Of a DNA stretch of 64,000 bases, positions 42,927 to 52,026 are shown piece by piece. The stretch is from positions 1 through 64,000 of the forward strand of contig CAZGKT010000013.1 in NCBI GenBank assembly GCA_964525605.1, given 5' to 3'. The stretch is from CAVTWJ01 sp964525605. GTDB lineage: Bacteria > Oederibacteriota > Muellerivitia > Muellerivitales > Muellerivitaceae. Under the pieces are notes generated by a model. The model saw only the letters and a program-made list of their open reading frames with translations, made no database searches and was not told where the DNA came from. Positions within the stretch are counted from its first letter, which is position 1, and each line of letters starts with the position of its first letter. The translations under genes and the position numbers were made by a program.

Positions 42927-43955
42927 ATGTCGAAGAGCTTGGTGCTGGGAATCGAATCCTCCTGCGACGAAACTTCCGTAGCGATCGTTGAGGATGGATA
43001 TCGGGTATTGGCCAACGAGGTGGCCAGCCAGACCCTGGTGCACGCCCCCTATGGAGGGGTGGTACCGGAGGTGGCCTCGCGCCAGCACTTGGAAAGCATT
43101 CCCTTCCTGGTCCGGGAGGTTTTGCGGCAGGCGCAGGTGGGCTGGGACGACCTGAACGGCATTGCCGTGACCGCCGCTCCCGGGTTGATCGGGGCCCTTT
43201 TGGTGGGTGTTTCCGCCGCCAAGGGAATGGCTTTTCGCTTAAAGATTCCTTTCGTGGCCATTCACCACATCGAGGCCCACCTTTACGCGGCCCGCTTGGA
43301 TGACGAACCCATCCTGTTTCCGGCCGTGGGACTGGTGGTTTCGGGGGGGCATACGGAACTTTATGACATTGAAGACTGGGGAACCTATCGGTTGCTGGCC
43401 TCCACCCGCGACGATGCGGCTGGGGAAGCCTTTGACAAGGTCGCCAAGCTGATGGGGTTAGGGTATCCCGGCGGGCCCATGATCGAGAAACTGGCGGCCC
43501 AGGCCCCGGAAGTAAAAATGACTTTTCCCGCTTCCCGGATGAAAGACAAAACCCTCGATTTTTCTTTCAGCGGGCTCAAGACCGCCGTGGGTCTTGAAAT
43601 CAAACACCATCCTCCGAAAGAAGAAAAAGACAAGATCCTCCTGGCCGCCCGGTTCCAGAACACCGTTCTGGAGGAAATCCTTTATCGGGTGCGTAAAATT
43701 TTGGATGAACACCAGCCTAAAAGCTTGGTCGTGGGAGGCGGGGTGGCCTGCAACTCGGCCCTGCGGCGAGTGTTGAAGGGGGAAACCGAACCCCGGGGGG
43801 TCGCCTTGCGGGTGCCTCCGCCCAAGTTTTGTTCGGATAATGCCGCCATGATCGCGGGGCTTGGAGCATACCAGCTTTCCGTCGGCAAAACGGCCGCCTT
43901 ATCGGCCACCGCCACCGCCTCCCCTTTAAGCCACCAACCCTTCTTGTTAGAATAA
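42927..43955 (+). CDS. tsaD: tRNA N6-adenosine threonylcarbamoyltransferase TsaD
   Basis: 342 aa. It transfers threonylcarbamoyl to A37 of ANN-reading tRNAs. N-terminal GIESSCDETSVAIV, metal-binding HHIEAH (His113 and His117), LVVSGGHTEL near 134-143, and KLMGLGYPGGP with FSFSGLKTAV are canonical Kae1/TsaD motifs. The start follows a family B repeat by 19 bp. Confidence 0.97.
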   Translation: MSKSLVLGIESSCDETSVAIVEDGYRVLANEVASQTLVHAPYGGVVPEVASRQHLESIPFLVREVLRQAQVGWDDLNGIAVTAAPGLIGALLVGVSAAKGMAFRLKIPFVAIHHIEAHLYAARLDDEPILFPAVGLVVSGGHTELYDIEDWGTYRLLASTRDDAAGEAFDKVAKLMGLGYPGGPMIEKLAAQAPEVKMTFPASRMKDKTLDFSFSGLKTAVGLEIKHHPPKEEKDKILLAARFQNTVLEEILYRVRKILDEHQPKSLVVGGGVACNSALRRVLKGETEPRGVALRVPPPKFCSDNAAMIAGLGAYQLSVGKTAALSATATASPLSHQPFLLE

Positions 43956-43975
43956 AAAAAGATAACGTAACAACA

Positions 43976-44115
43976 AAATTAACCGCGAAGACGCGGAGGG
44001 AAACCCTAATTCCTTTTAAAAACGATTGAAGAATTCTTTGGGGATTAAAGATATTCTCCGTCCCTTCATATCGGCTTAGAATCCATTGTTCTCCGCGACT
44101 CCGCGGTTAAAATTT
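43976..44115 (+). repeat. Family B inverted-repeat element, copy B3
   Basis: Left arm AAAATTAACCGCGAAGACGC at 43976-43995 then GGAGGGA; right arm TTCTCCGCGACTCCGCGGTT at 44089-44108 then AAAATTTT. The outer ends (AAAATTAA.. and ..TTAAAATTTT) extend the complementarity. It fills the tsaD-dus spacer and ends about 10-17 bp before the dus ATG. No gene inside. Confidence 0.9.
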
Positions 44116-44124
44116 TGAGGTGTT

Positions 44125-45234
44125 ATGAGCGTACTTCCTAGAAATCCTAATCCTGACCAGGTGGAACCTTCCGCGCTTGATATGGAAATAAACGGGCCGA
44201 CGCTGGAACAACTCGGCAAACCGGCCCGTGAGTTCCGATTGGGTTCCTTGACCCTCAATGGCCGGGTTTTTCTGGCTCCCATGGCGGGTTATACCGATAC
44301 CGCATTCCGCCGATTAGCCCGCCGTTACGGCGCCGCGATGGTGGTGACGGAAATGGTCAGTTCGCGGGCCTTGATTCACGGCAGCGAGAAGACCGATGAA
44401 CTGATGGCATTCACCGAACCGGAGCGTCCCGTGGGGGTTCAGCTGTTCGGCGGGGATCCGGCCATTATGGGTGACGCGGCCTTAAAGGTGATGGAGGCTG
44501 TACATCCCGATATCATCGATATCAATTTTGGCTGCCCGGTGGGAAAAATCCTCAAGTGCGATTCGGGCGCGGCGGTGTTAAAGGAACCCCAGAGGGCGGG
44601 TTGGATCGTAGAAGCGATGGTCAAGGCCACGGGAGGCCGGGTGCCGATCACCGTGAAAACCCGGGCGGGTTACGATGCCAAAGATAACGCGGTTTTTGAG
44701 TTATTGGAGGCGGTTCAATCGGCCGGGGCTTCAGCACTGGCGGTTCATGCCCGCACCCGAAACCAGATGTTCGATGGCAAAGCCGACTGGGAGGTCATCA
44801 AGAAACTTAAAGAAAAAGCCAAGATACCTATCATCGGCAATGGCGATGTGAAGACGGCTCTGGACGCGTACAAGCTTTTTCTGGAAACTGGCTGTGACGG
44901 CATCATGATCGGCCGGGGAAGCATGGGGGCTCCTTGGATCTTCGAAGAGATCAATCATTTTCTGGAAACGGGCAAACCCATGCCAAAGCCCACTCTCAAG
45001 TTCAGGCTCGGCGTGGCGGTGGAGCAATTGCGTTGTTCCGTGGAGGTCAAGGGCCCGCGTATTGGGTTGGTGGAAATGAAAAAACACCTGACCCATTACC
45101 TGAAGGGTTTTGAAGGCGCGAGGGACTTGCGCCAAAAACTCTTAACCTCCGATGACCCGGATTGGGTTTTGAAAACCCTGGAAGAATATCAGCAATCCCT
45201 GCCGGACCGGGATGCAGTCCCTTTGGCGGTTTAG
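44125..45234 (+). CDS. dusB: tRNA-dihydrouridine synthase (DusB-type)
   Basis: 369 aa FMN-dependent TIM barrel that reduces uridine in tRNA D-loops. FLAPMAGYTDTAFRRL is near residues 50-65, the active-site Cys is in INFGCPVGKI near 132-141, GVQLFGGDP near 107, and GIMIGRGSMGAPW near 259-271. An unmatched 40-residue N-terminal extension precedes the barrel. GAGG lies before the ATG. The DusA/B/C subtype is judged from the GCP...K pattern and is not certain. Confidence 0.93.
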   Translation: MSVLPRNPNPDQVEPSALDMEINGPTLEQLGKPAREFRLGSLTLNGRVFLAPMAGYTDTAFRRLARRYGAAMVVTEMVSSRALIHGSEKTDELMAFTEPERPVGVQLFGGDPAIMGDAALKVMEAVHPDIIDINFGCPVGKILKCDSGAAVLKEPQRAGWIVEAMVKATGGRVPITVKTRAGYDAKDNAVFELLEAVQSAGASALAVHARTRNQMFDGKADWEVIKKLKEKAKIPIIGNGDVKTALDAYKLFLETGCDGIMIGRGSMGAPWIFEEINHFLETGKPMPKPTLKFRLGVAVEQLRCSVEVKGPRIGLVEMKKHLTHYLKGFEGARDLRQKLLTSDDPDWVLKTLEEYQQSLPDRDAVPLAV

Positions 45235-45237
45235 CCC

Positions 45238-45882
45238 TTGGGATCCTATCTTTACTCGCTCGATGAAGGCTTATTCAGGTGGATCAACGAGGGTTGGTCT
45301 TGTCCCAACCTGAATGCCTTTTTCTCCTACATCACGGATTTTCACCATACCGGCATCCTTTTGGTAATTGTCCTGTTTCTTCTCTACCAACTCATATGGG
45401 GTGGGGCCAGGGGCCGGTGGTTGTTTCTGGGACTCTTGGTGGCGGTGATTCTCTCGGACCAGGGTTCGAGTCATGTTTTGAAAAACTTGGTTCAGCGCGT
45501 CAGGCCCTGCAACGCCTTGCCGGGGGTCATAACTCCGGCGGGCGGAAGCGACGCCTTTTCTTTTCCTTCCAGCCATGCCGCCAACATGGGTTCCTCCATG
45601 TTTCTCCTCGCCAGAACCTTTCCAACCTTTAAGTGGCTTTATCTCACCATCGCCCTTCTGGTCGGCTTTTCCCGCGTCTACCTGGGGCTTCATTACCCCT
45701 CGGATGTCCTGGGAGGCTATCTCTTCGGAATCGGAATTGGCTGGGTCGTTTGGGAAATCATCGAAAAGCTGAAGCTTTATTTTCAACCGCCCACGCCGGT
45801 CTCGGAAATAATCTCAAAGCCTGTGCCTTTCGTTCTTACGAAAACCCCCCGGAAAGTGAAACGTGTCCGAAAAAAACCCTGA
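45238..45882 (+). CDS. PAP2-family membrane phosphatase
   Basis: 214 aa from TTG at 45238, 3 bp after the dus stop. It has about five membrane helices and the three phosphatase motifs: KNLVQRVRP (KX6RP, near residues 82-90), FPSSHAAN (PSGH-type, near 105-112) and SRVYLGLHYPSDVLGG (SRX5HX3D, near 144-159). The family removes phosphate from lipid phosphates such as undecaprenyl pyrophosphate or phosphatidate. A basic tail follows, overlapping the rsmI start. Confidence 0.93.
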   Translation: MGSYLYSLDEGLFRWINEGWSCPNLNAFFSYITDFHHTGILLVIVLFLLYQLIWGGARGRWLFLGLLVAVILSDQGSSHVLKNLVQRVRPCNALPGVITPAGGSDAFSFPSSHAANMGSSMFLLARTFPTFKWLYLTIALLVGFSRVYLGLHYPSDVLGGYLFGIGIGWVVWEIIEKLKLYFQPPTPVSEIISKPVPFVLTKTPRKVKRVRKKP

Positions 45883-46774
45883 AAAGAACGTCATCCTTCC
45901 CTCAACCCTTTACCTGGTGGCGACGCCCATTGGTAATTTGGAAGACATGACCTTCCGGGCTTTGAAGGTCTTGAAAGGGGTGCAGTTAATCGCCGCGGAA
46001 GACACCCGCAATACCCTGAAACTTCTGGATCATTTCTTGATCCCCGCGCCCAAAATGATTTCCTGTTTCGAGCACAATGAAACCAAAAGGGTGGGGGAAA
46101 TCGTGAAAGCCCTCGGTGAGGGGAAATCGGTGGCCCTGGTCACGGACGCCGGTATGCCCGGCATTTCCGATCCGGGTGACAAGGTCGTGAAAGAAGTCAT
46201 TCAAAAGGGATTCAGGGTGGTGCCCCTCCCGGGGGCCTCTTCCATCCTGGCGGCTTTGCCCGCGTCCGGGTTTGTGACCACCCCCTTTACGTTCCTGGGG
46301 TTTCTACCTTCCAAAACCGCCGACCGTCGAAGCACTCTGTTGGGCCTTCGATCCGAAGAAAGAACATTGGTGTTTTTTGAATCACCCCACCGGCTTCGAA
46401 ATAGCCTTAAAGACATGATGAATGTATTCGGCAACCGCCAGGCGATGGCGGGCAGGGAAATGACCAAGTTACATGAAGAATTCGTGCGGGGTACGCTGGA
46501 AGATATTTGGAAGTTCTTCAAAGAAAAGGAACCCCTCGGTGAATTTGTGATTGTGGTGGAGGGTGGGGAGCGGGTGGACCACACCGATCAGGAAAAGTGG
46601 GTTGGGGTTTCCATTGAAGACCAACTGAAGGAATTCATCCGTACCCAGGGCCTTTCCAAAACCGAGGCTGTGAAAGCTGTTTCCCGCCTGCGGGGATTGC
46701 CTCGGGAGGTGGTTTATAAAATCGCGACCGAAATTCCAATGGGGGAAGCGGTAGAGGATATGGGAGAAGAGTAA
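45863..46774 (+). CDS. rsmI: 16S rRNA (cytidine-1402 2'-O)-methyltransferase
   Basis: 303 aa from GTG at 45863, overlapping the PAP2 gene by 20 bp. Tetrapyrrole-methylase fold: LYLVATPIGNLEDMT near residues 16-30, AAEDTRNTLKLL near 44-55, VTDAGMPGISDPG near 95-107, PLPGASSILAAL near 122-133 and FFESPHRL near 176-183 are RsmI motifs. It methylates the ribose of C1402 in the decoding centre. Confidence 0.96.
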   Translation: MSEKNPEKNVILPSTLYLVATPIGNLEDMTFRALKVLKGVQLIAAEDTRNTLKLLDHFLIPAPKMISCFEHNETKRVGEIVKALGEGKSVALVTDAGMPGISDPGDKVVKEVIQKGFRVVPLPGASSILAALPASGFVTTPFTFLGFLPSKTADRRSTLLGLRSEERTLVFFESPHRLRNSLKDMMNVFGNRQAMAGREMTKLHEEFVRGTLEDIWKFFKEKEPLGEFVIVVEGGERVDHTDQEKWVGVSIEDQLKEFIRTQGLSKTEAVKAVSRLRGLPREVVYKIATEIPMGEAVEDMGEE

Positions 46775-46809
46775 TATTTAATTAAGTGTTTCTGGGAGGG
46801 GATATTTTT

Positions 46810-47799
46810 ATGAAAAGGATTTGTTTGTTAAGCGTATTTATTTTTTATTTTCCTGTTTTGGCTTTCACCCAAACGGAGCAAAAAAAATTCCTCGATATGG
46901 CTACTACTTGGGTTGATGCAAATATTCAATGTAAGCAATTTTATAGGGCGGATATTAAAGGTGTGGAACTGGGAAAACCGATCGGCAAATGTCAGGTAAC
47001 TGGTAAACCTATTTTTTGCCATTTATATTCTCCGAATTCTACAGAGCTTATTTTACATGTGTGTGGTTCAGGTGGTTTTGTAGTTGGCGGAGGGATAGAA
47101 AGTGATGACAAATATATTATTTTTTCATTAATTGATAATAACTTAAAAGCTGATGTTTTTTTTGAACATATAAATCTGAGTGTTGAGCCAGTGGATGCAT
47201 CATTAATTGAATTTCCTGATGGATCAGAATTAATAAAAATTCCTGATGGCATTAGCTATTGCGGTACTAGTGGGGCGCATCTTTTTGGTGGCTTAGGTGG
47301 GAAAATGCGCAAGGTTTTAGACTATTCATATAATGAGTTATGCGCTCAAACCTACAAGGGCTATAGCACTCTTCTTATTCCATTGAAAAATGGAAATTTA
47401 AGATTAATCAAGTTTTCTTATGATGATGGGCTTCAAAAAATAGATTTTAAAGATACTTATTATCATTTTGATTCAATAAAAAAAGTTTATGTTTCTTTTC
47501 AATCGGAAAGAACCATTGCTCTTGGTCTGGGTCTTTTAGATTGGGACATGCGTTTAAATCAAGGGGTGAAAAATGATATATGGGAAAAGGGTTATTTAAA
47601 TAAACTTAACAGAGATGATTTGGAAGAAATAATTCTTAATTTGAAAAATTACAAAGATGATTCAAGAAGAAAATATGCCCTCGCATTACTTAATCAGATT
47701 TCAGGAAAAGATCTTGGAGATAATTATGATGCTTGGGAAAAGTGGAAAAGAGATTGGATTCCTGAGAAACCGCTAGATGGTGAGGCTGATCAACCTTGA
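46810..47799 (+). CDS. Secreted protein of unknown function, AT-rich
   Basis: 329 aa from ATG 46810, with GGGAGGGG about 9 bases upstream; an ATG at 46786 is less well placed. A signal peptide (about residues 1-20) points to the periplasm or surface. The middle is beta-rich and has several Cys. The C-terminal 50 residues contain a helical pair ending SGKDLGDNYDAWEKWKRDW, a pattern seen at the ends of many HEAT-like periplasmic proteins. I do not recognise the family. Base and codon use (many AAA, ATA, TTA) is far more AT-rich than the genes on both sides, which suggests acquisition by transfer. Confidence 0.75.
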   Translation: MKRICLLSVFIFYFPVLAFTQTEQKKFLDMATTWVDANIQCKQFYRADIKGVELGKPIGKCQVTGKPIFCHLYSPNSTELILHVCGSGGFVVGGGIESDDKYIIFSLIDNNLKADVFFEHINLSVEPVDASLIEFPDGSELIKIPDGISYCGTSGAHLFGGLGGKMRKVLDYSYNELCAQTYKGYSTLLIPLKNGNLRLIKFSYDDGLQKIDFKDTYYHFDSIKKVYVSFQSERTIALGLGLLDWDMRLNQGVKNDIWEKGYLNKLNRDDLEEIILNLKNYKDDSRRKYALALLNQISGKDLGDNYDAWEKWKRDWIPEKPLDGEADQP

Positions 47800-47816
47800 A
47801 GTAGAAAAAGGTATTC

Positions 47817-48515
47817 TTGGCTCTTCATAAATCAATCGTTAGTTTTCTCCTGAAATGGCTATTCGCCCTGTTGTTGGTCTGGCTGTCACTAGCTATGGGG
47901 TGGGTTTTGGGACCTGCCTGGGCCCGAATACCTTGGGCCAACAAAACCACCATTGTTTTCTTGTCGGGATTTGTTCTCTACCTCGTCATTCATTTCACCT
48001 TTTATAAACCCATTCTGACCCATGTTTTAGCCCACGAGCTTACCCACGCCCTGGCAGCACTTTTGATGGGGGGGAAAGTGACGGCGGTTCACGCCACGAC
48101 GACCGGCGGTTCGACATTGGTCAACAAATCCCATGTGTTTATCAGTTTGGCTCCCTATATATTCCCCTTTTACACGGTTGTTACGCTCGGGCTTTATCTC
48201 ATCGCGGCCGAGCCTTTCAAAATTTACCTCGTGGGGTTGGTCGGGTTCACCTACGCTTTTCACGTGGCGCTGACGGTCTACTCGCTTTCCCATCCCCAAA
48301 GCGACCTGAAAGACGGCGGGGTGGCCTTTTCCTTGATTTTCATTTTGGCGGGAAATATGATTGGCTTAATGCTTCTCACTTCCTTCGTTTGGCCGCAGGT
48401 CCTGCCTTTGTCCGCCGTTTTTTCCGAGACGTACCACCGGGCCATAGAGCTAGCCCGGATGTATTTCATTCTGGTAAAGCCCCATCTTTTCCACCGGGAG
48501 GCCCCCACCCCATGA
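47817..48515 (+). CDS. HExxH membrane protein, M50-like
   Basis: 232 aa from TTG at 47817, preceded by AAAAAGG. About five hydrophobic spans are visible. The second or third carries HELTHALAALLMGG (near residues 72-85), an HExxH zinc-protease signature at a membrane helix, as in site-2 proteases and the M50 fold. A clear second LDG/NxxPxxxxDG motif is not seen; HPQSDLKDGG (near 162-171) might serve. Substrate unknown. Confidence 0.75.
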   Translation: MALHKSIVSFLLKWLFALLLVWLSLAMGWVLGPAWARIPWANKTTIVFLSGFVLYLVIHFTFYKPILTHVLAHELTHALAALLMGGKVTAVHATTTGGSTLVNKSHVFISLAPYIFPFYTVVTLGLYLIAAEPFKIYLVGLVGFTYAFHVALTVYSLSHPQSDLKDGGVAFSLIFILAGNMIGLMLLTSFVWPQVLPLSAVFSETYHRAIELARMYFILVKPHLFHREAPTP

Positions 48516-48597
48516 ATCGATGCACGCTATTCATCAAATTAAATGAAATAGACCCTAGGTTGACCTCGTTATCCTATTTTCGGAATGGAAGGCCCAT

Positions 48598-49926
48598 ATG
48601 AAAAAAACTTTTGTACTCGACACGAATGTCTTAATCCACAATCCCCACGCGATCGAATCCTTCGAGGACAACATCGTGGTGATCCCCTTGGGCGTGATTG
48701 AAGAACTGGATACCTTCAAAAAGTATCAGGATGAACGGGGCCGAAACGCCCGGGAAGTGGCCCGCAAGCTGGACGATCTTCGCAAGAAGGGGAACCTGCC
48801 CGAGGGAGTGCCTTTGGAAAACGGGGGCCTCTTGAAGGTGGACATCTCGACCCCGAGCGGTCAACTGCCCGCCTCCCTTTCCCACATGAAGATCGATAAC
48901 AACATCATTGGGATCGCTCTTTCTCTTAAACAGAAAGGGGAAGACGTTCATTTCGTCACCAAGGACATCAATGTTCGCGTCAAGGCGGACGCCCTGGGGG
49001 TGGAATCGGAAGACTACGAGACGAACAAGGTCAACATCGACGAACTTTACGCGGGCTGGACTACGGTGACCGTCAAGGACGCCGAAGTGGATGAGTTTTA
49101 CAAGTTGGGCAAGCTCTCCATGGCCCCTTACCTGGAACAGAACAAACTTTACGAGAACGAATTCCTGCTTTTAAAGAGCGATATTCACGAGTCCAAGACG
49201 GCCCGGGGCGTTTACCGGGAAGGCTTGAAGGAAGCCCAATCCCTCTGGTTCAAAGATCCGGAGGCCTGGGGCATCAAGGCGCTGAACCTGGAGCAATACT
49301 TCGCTTTGAATCTTCTTTTGAACGACCGCATCAGCATGGTGACCCTGGTGGGTTCGGCGGGGACGGGAAAAACACTCTTAGCCCTGGCGGCAGGGTTGTT
49401 GAAGAGCTTGGACGAGAAAAAGTACCGCAGGGTGCTAGTTTCCCGACCCATCGTGCCGCTGGGAAAAGACATCGGATACCTGCCCGGTAGCAAAGATGAG
49501 AAGTTGATGAACTGGATGCAGCCCATCTTCGACAACCTCGAATTCATTCTGGATAAGGGCCACCTTCAAAACGACGCTGAGGAAGTGGACGATAAGGTGC
49601 AGTACCTGCTCGATTCGCACAAGCTGGAGCTGGAAGCCCTGACGTACATCCGGGGTCGTTCCATACCTAAACAGTTTCTCATCGTGGACGAGGCCCAAAA
49701 CCTGACTCCCCATGAAATTAAGACTATCGTTTCAAGGGCGGGTGTGGGCACCAAGGTGGTCATGACCGGGGACCCCTACCAGATCGACAACCCATACCTC
49801 GACGCTTCCTCCAACGGTATCGTGTACCTGGCCGAACGGTTCAAAGGCAACGAGATGTTCGGACACATCACCCTGTCCAAGAGCGAAAGGTCCCAACTGG
49901 CTGCCTTGGCGGCGAAGGTGCTCTAA
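48598..49926 (+). CDS. PIN domain-PhoH ATPase fusion (YlaK/PhoH2 type)
   Basis: 442 aa. N-terminal PIN nuclease domain (about residues 1-150) with VLDTNVLIHNP at 6-16 and acidic residues VIEELD and VTKDINVRVKADAL. The C-terminal PhoH P-loop ATPase has GSAGTGKT at 252-259 and Walker B VDEAQN near 364-369. Known PhoH2 proteins are ATP-dependent RNA helicases with linked RNase activity. The PIN acidic cluster looks complete. pdxA follows 18 bp after its stop. Confidence 0.95.
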   Translation: MKKTFVLDTNVLIHNPHAIESFEDNIVVIPLGVIEELDTFKKYQDERGRNAREVARKLDDLRKKGNLPEGVPLENGGLLKVDISTPSGQLPASLSHMKIDNNIIGIALSLKQKGEDVHFVTKDINVRVKADALGVESEDYETNKVNIDELYAGWTTVTVKDAEVDEFYKLGKLSMAPYLEQNKLYENEFLLLKSDIHESKTARGVYREGLKEAQSLWFKDPEAWGIKALNLEQYFALNLLLNDRISMVTLVGSAGTGKTLLALAAGLLKSLDEKKYRRVLVSRPIVPLGKDIGYLPGSKDEKLMNWMQPIFDNLEFILDKGHLQNDAEEVDDKVQYLLDSHKLELEALTYIRGRSIPKQFLIVDEAQNLTPHEIKTIVSRAGVGTKVVMTGDPYQIDNPYLDASSNGIVYLAERFKGNEMFGHITLSKSERSQLAALAAKVL

Positions 49927-49944
49927 AGATTTTTTAGGAAGTTC

Positions 49945-50949
49945 ATGAAATCATTCGAATTTAAACCTGTGATTGCCATCTCCACCGGAGACCCTTCCGG
50001 CATTGGGCCCGAAGTCACCTTGAAGGCCCTAGCCAAGCTTGCCCCTGCTTCCAAACACTTCTATTGTCTCGTCGGGGATTTTGCTTTTCTTCAGGCTTGC
50101 GCCAAGCGCTTCAAAGTGAAACTTCCCCTCGAAAAGTTGGATACGGAAGGTCCTGCTTTGGCGGGAAGGGGACGGGTTGGGGTTTTGGATTTGGGCGGGG
50201 CAGAAAAGTCCCAATGGGGAAAAATATCCGCCGCTTCAGGTACAGCCGCCGTTCATTACGTCATCAAGGGCGCTCAACTTGCCCTTGAGGGCAAGGCATC
50301 CGCCCTGGTGACTGCACCCATCAGCAAAGAAGCCATCCACAAAGCGGGCTGTATCTTTCCGGGGCATACCGAGCTTTTGGCTCACCTGTCGAACCGGCAG
50401 GATTTCGCCATGATGATGGTAGGCGGTCCTTTCAAGATCGCTCTTCAAACGATCCATATGTCGCTTAAGGACGCGTTGAAAGAAATCACCCGGCCCAAGG
50501 TTTGGGAAAAGTTGGCACTGACCCACAAGAGTCTTCAGACCTGGTTCGGGATCAAAAATCCCCGTATCGCGGTGGCGGGGGTGAACCCTCACGCGGGGGA
50601 AAATGGGGCGTTTGGAAAAGAAGAAATAAGCATCCTCAAACCGGTTATTGCGAAAGCCCGTAAATTGGGTTGGGATATCACCGGGCCCCATCCGCCCGAT
50701 ACACTTTATTACTGGGCGTCCAAGGGCCGCTTTGACGCGGTGCTTTGCATGTACCACGACCAAGGGTTGATTCCCTTCAAGCTGGTTTCTTTCGAGAAAG
50801 GGGTCAACATGACACTGGGGCTTCCCTTTATACGCACTTCGCCGGATCACGGCACGGCCTTTGATATCGCGGGCAAGGGTAAGGCGGACCCTTCGAGCAT
50901 GATCGCGGCCATCGGTTTGGCCGGACAGCTCAGCGAAAAGGCGTTATGA
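49945..50949 (+). CDS. pdxA: 4-hydroxythreonine-4-phosphate dehydrogenase
   Basis: 334 aa. It makes the 3-amino-2-oxopropyl phosphate that PdxJ uses. STGDPSGIGPEV near residues 13-24, TAPISKEAIHKAG with HTELLA near 122-144, the metal His in YHDQGLIPFK near 270-279 and RTSPDHGTAFDIAG near 296-309 are PdxA motifs. Together with pdxJ at 27739 it shows a deoxyxylulose-dependent PLP pathway. Confidence 0.96.
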   Translation: MKSFEFKPVIAISTGDPSGIGPEVTLKALAKLAPASKHFYCLVGDFAFLQACAKRFKVKLPLEKLDTEGPALAGRGRVGVLDLGGAEKSQWGKISAASGTAAVHYVIKGAQLALEGKASALVTAPISKEAIHKAGCIFPGHTELLAHLSNRQDFAMMMVGGPFKIALQTIHMSLKDALKEITRPKVWEKLALTHKSLQTWFGIKNPRIAVAGVNPHAGENGAFGKEEISILKPVIAKARKLGWDITGPHPPDTLYYWASKGRFDAVLCMYHDQGLIPFKLVSFEKGVNMTLGLPFIRTSPDHGTAFDIAGKGKADPSSMIAAIGLAGQLSEKAL

Positions 50950-50963
50950 GAACAACTGAAAAT

Positions 50964-51133
50964 CTACCGCGAAGACGCGGAGTTCGCGGAGAAACCAGAA
51001 TTATTTTTGAATCTTGAGGATAAGATTTTTCGTTTATAAATTCACGTTTAAAGGCGCCCCGAGTGGCAGTTAAAACTAAAAGGACCTATTTTATCCTTCT
51101 TTACTCCGCGTTCTCCGCGTCTTCGCGGTTCAA
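50964..51133 (+). repeat. Family B inverted-repeat element, copy B4
   Basis: Left arm CTACCGCGAAGACGCGGAGT at 50964-50983 then TCGCGGAGAAAC; right arm TACTCCGCGTTCTCCGCGTC at 51102-51121 then TTCGCGGTTCAA. The arms pair over about 28 bp, the longest of the family here. It starts 14 bp after pdxA and ends 14 bp before ksgA. No gene inside. Confidence 0.92.
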
Positions 51134-51147
51134 GGGTCTTTTTTAAT

Positions 51148-51990
51148 ATGACCTCCATTAAGGCGCTGTTTGAAGAATATTCCTATCGCCCCCGCAAATC
51201 GGCGGGGCAGAATTTTCTGACCGATAACCAGATCCTCGACAAGATCGAGAAGGCCATTGATTGCCCGCCGGGCGATATTCTTTTGGAAGTGGGAGGGGGC
51301 TACGGCGCATTGACCGAGAGGCTCCTAAAGAAGGAAAAGCCACTGACGGTGGTCGAGGTGGATCATAAGCTCTTCGCCATGCTTGAAAAGAAGTTTGGAA
51401 CTTCGCCTAATTTAAGGCTCATCAAACAGGACATCCTCAAGACCGATCTGGCACCCCTGGCACCGCCCGCACCCGCCAAATTGACGGTGGCGGGAAATAT
51501 CCCCTATTACCTGACGACTCCTTTGATCACCAAGCTCTTAACCCAATACCAACCCATCGTGCGCCGGATTTTTTTGATGGTTCAAAAAGAAGTGGCGGAT
51601 CGCCTTGAAGCCAAGCCGGGGACCAAGGACTATAGCGCCCTCACCCTTTGCGCCCAGTATTACGCTTCCGTCAAAAGGGTAGTGGAGGTTCCGGCCCGTT
51701 GTTTCAAGCCGCGCCCCAAGGTGGATTCAGCGTTCATTGAACTGCTTCTCAAACCCCAGTTGCCCCTGGAAAAGGGTGCTGAAAAAGCCTTTTTCATCAT
51801 GGTGCGGGCCATCTTTCAAAGCCGCCGAAAAGTGATCACCAATTCCCTTAAGAGCATCGGAAAGACTCAGGAACAAGTCTTATCGGCCTTGAATAAAACA
51901 GGTCTTGATCCGCAAATTAGAGGTGAAAAGTTAGGCATTGAAAAACTGATGGAACTTTCCAAGGCATTGGAAGCCGAGGTCACGTTGTAA
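51148..51990 (+). CDS. ksgA: 16S rRNA dimethyladenosine transferase
   Basis: 280 aa Rossmann-fold methyltransferase that dimethylates A1518 and A1519. KSAGQNFLTD near residues 17-26, EVGGGYGALTERL near 47-59, VEVDHKL near 69, and the catalytic NIPYYLTTPLI near 116-126 are RsmA/KsgA motifs. The C-terminal helical domain is complete. The start is 14 bp after a family B repeat, and another family B element follows the stop. Confidence 0.96.
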   Translation: MTSIKALFEEYSYRPRKSAGQNFLTDNQILDKIEKAIDCPPGDILLEVGGGYGALTERLLKKEKPLTVVEVDHKLFAMLEKKFGTSPNLRLIKQDILKTDLAPLAPPAPAKLTVAGNIPYYLTTPLITKLLTQYQPIVRRIFLMVQKEVADRLEAKPGTKDYSALTLCAQYYASVKRVVEVPARCFKPRPKVDSAFIELLLKPQLPLEKGAEKAFFIMVRAIFQSRRKVITNSLKSIGKTQEQVLSALNKTGLDPQIRGEKLGIEKLMELSKALEAEVTL

Positions 51991-52026
51991 GGCTTAAATA
52001 GGCCGTGCTACCATAAAGTCCAACAG

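Noticed and set aside
27190..44115. CRISPR array
   Set aside because: The repeats are dispersed over kilobases, are inverted pairs and have no regular spacers; no cas genes are present.
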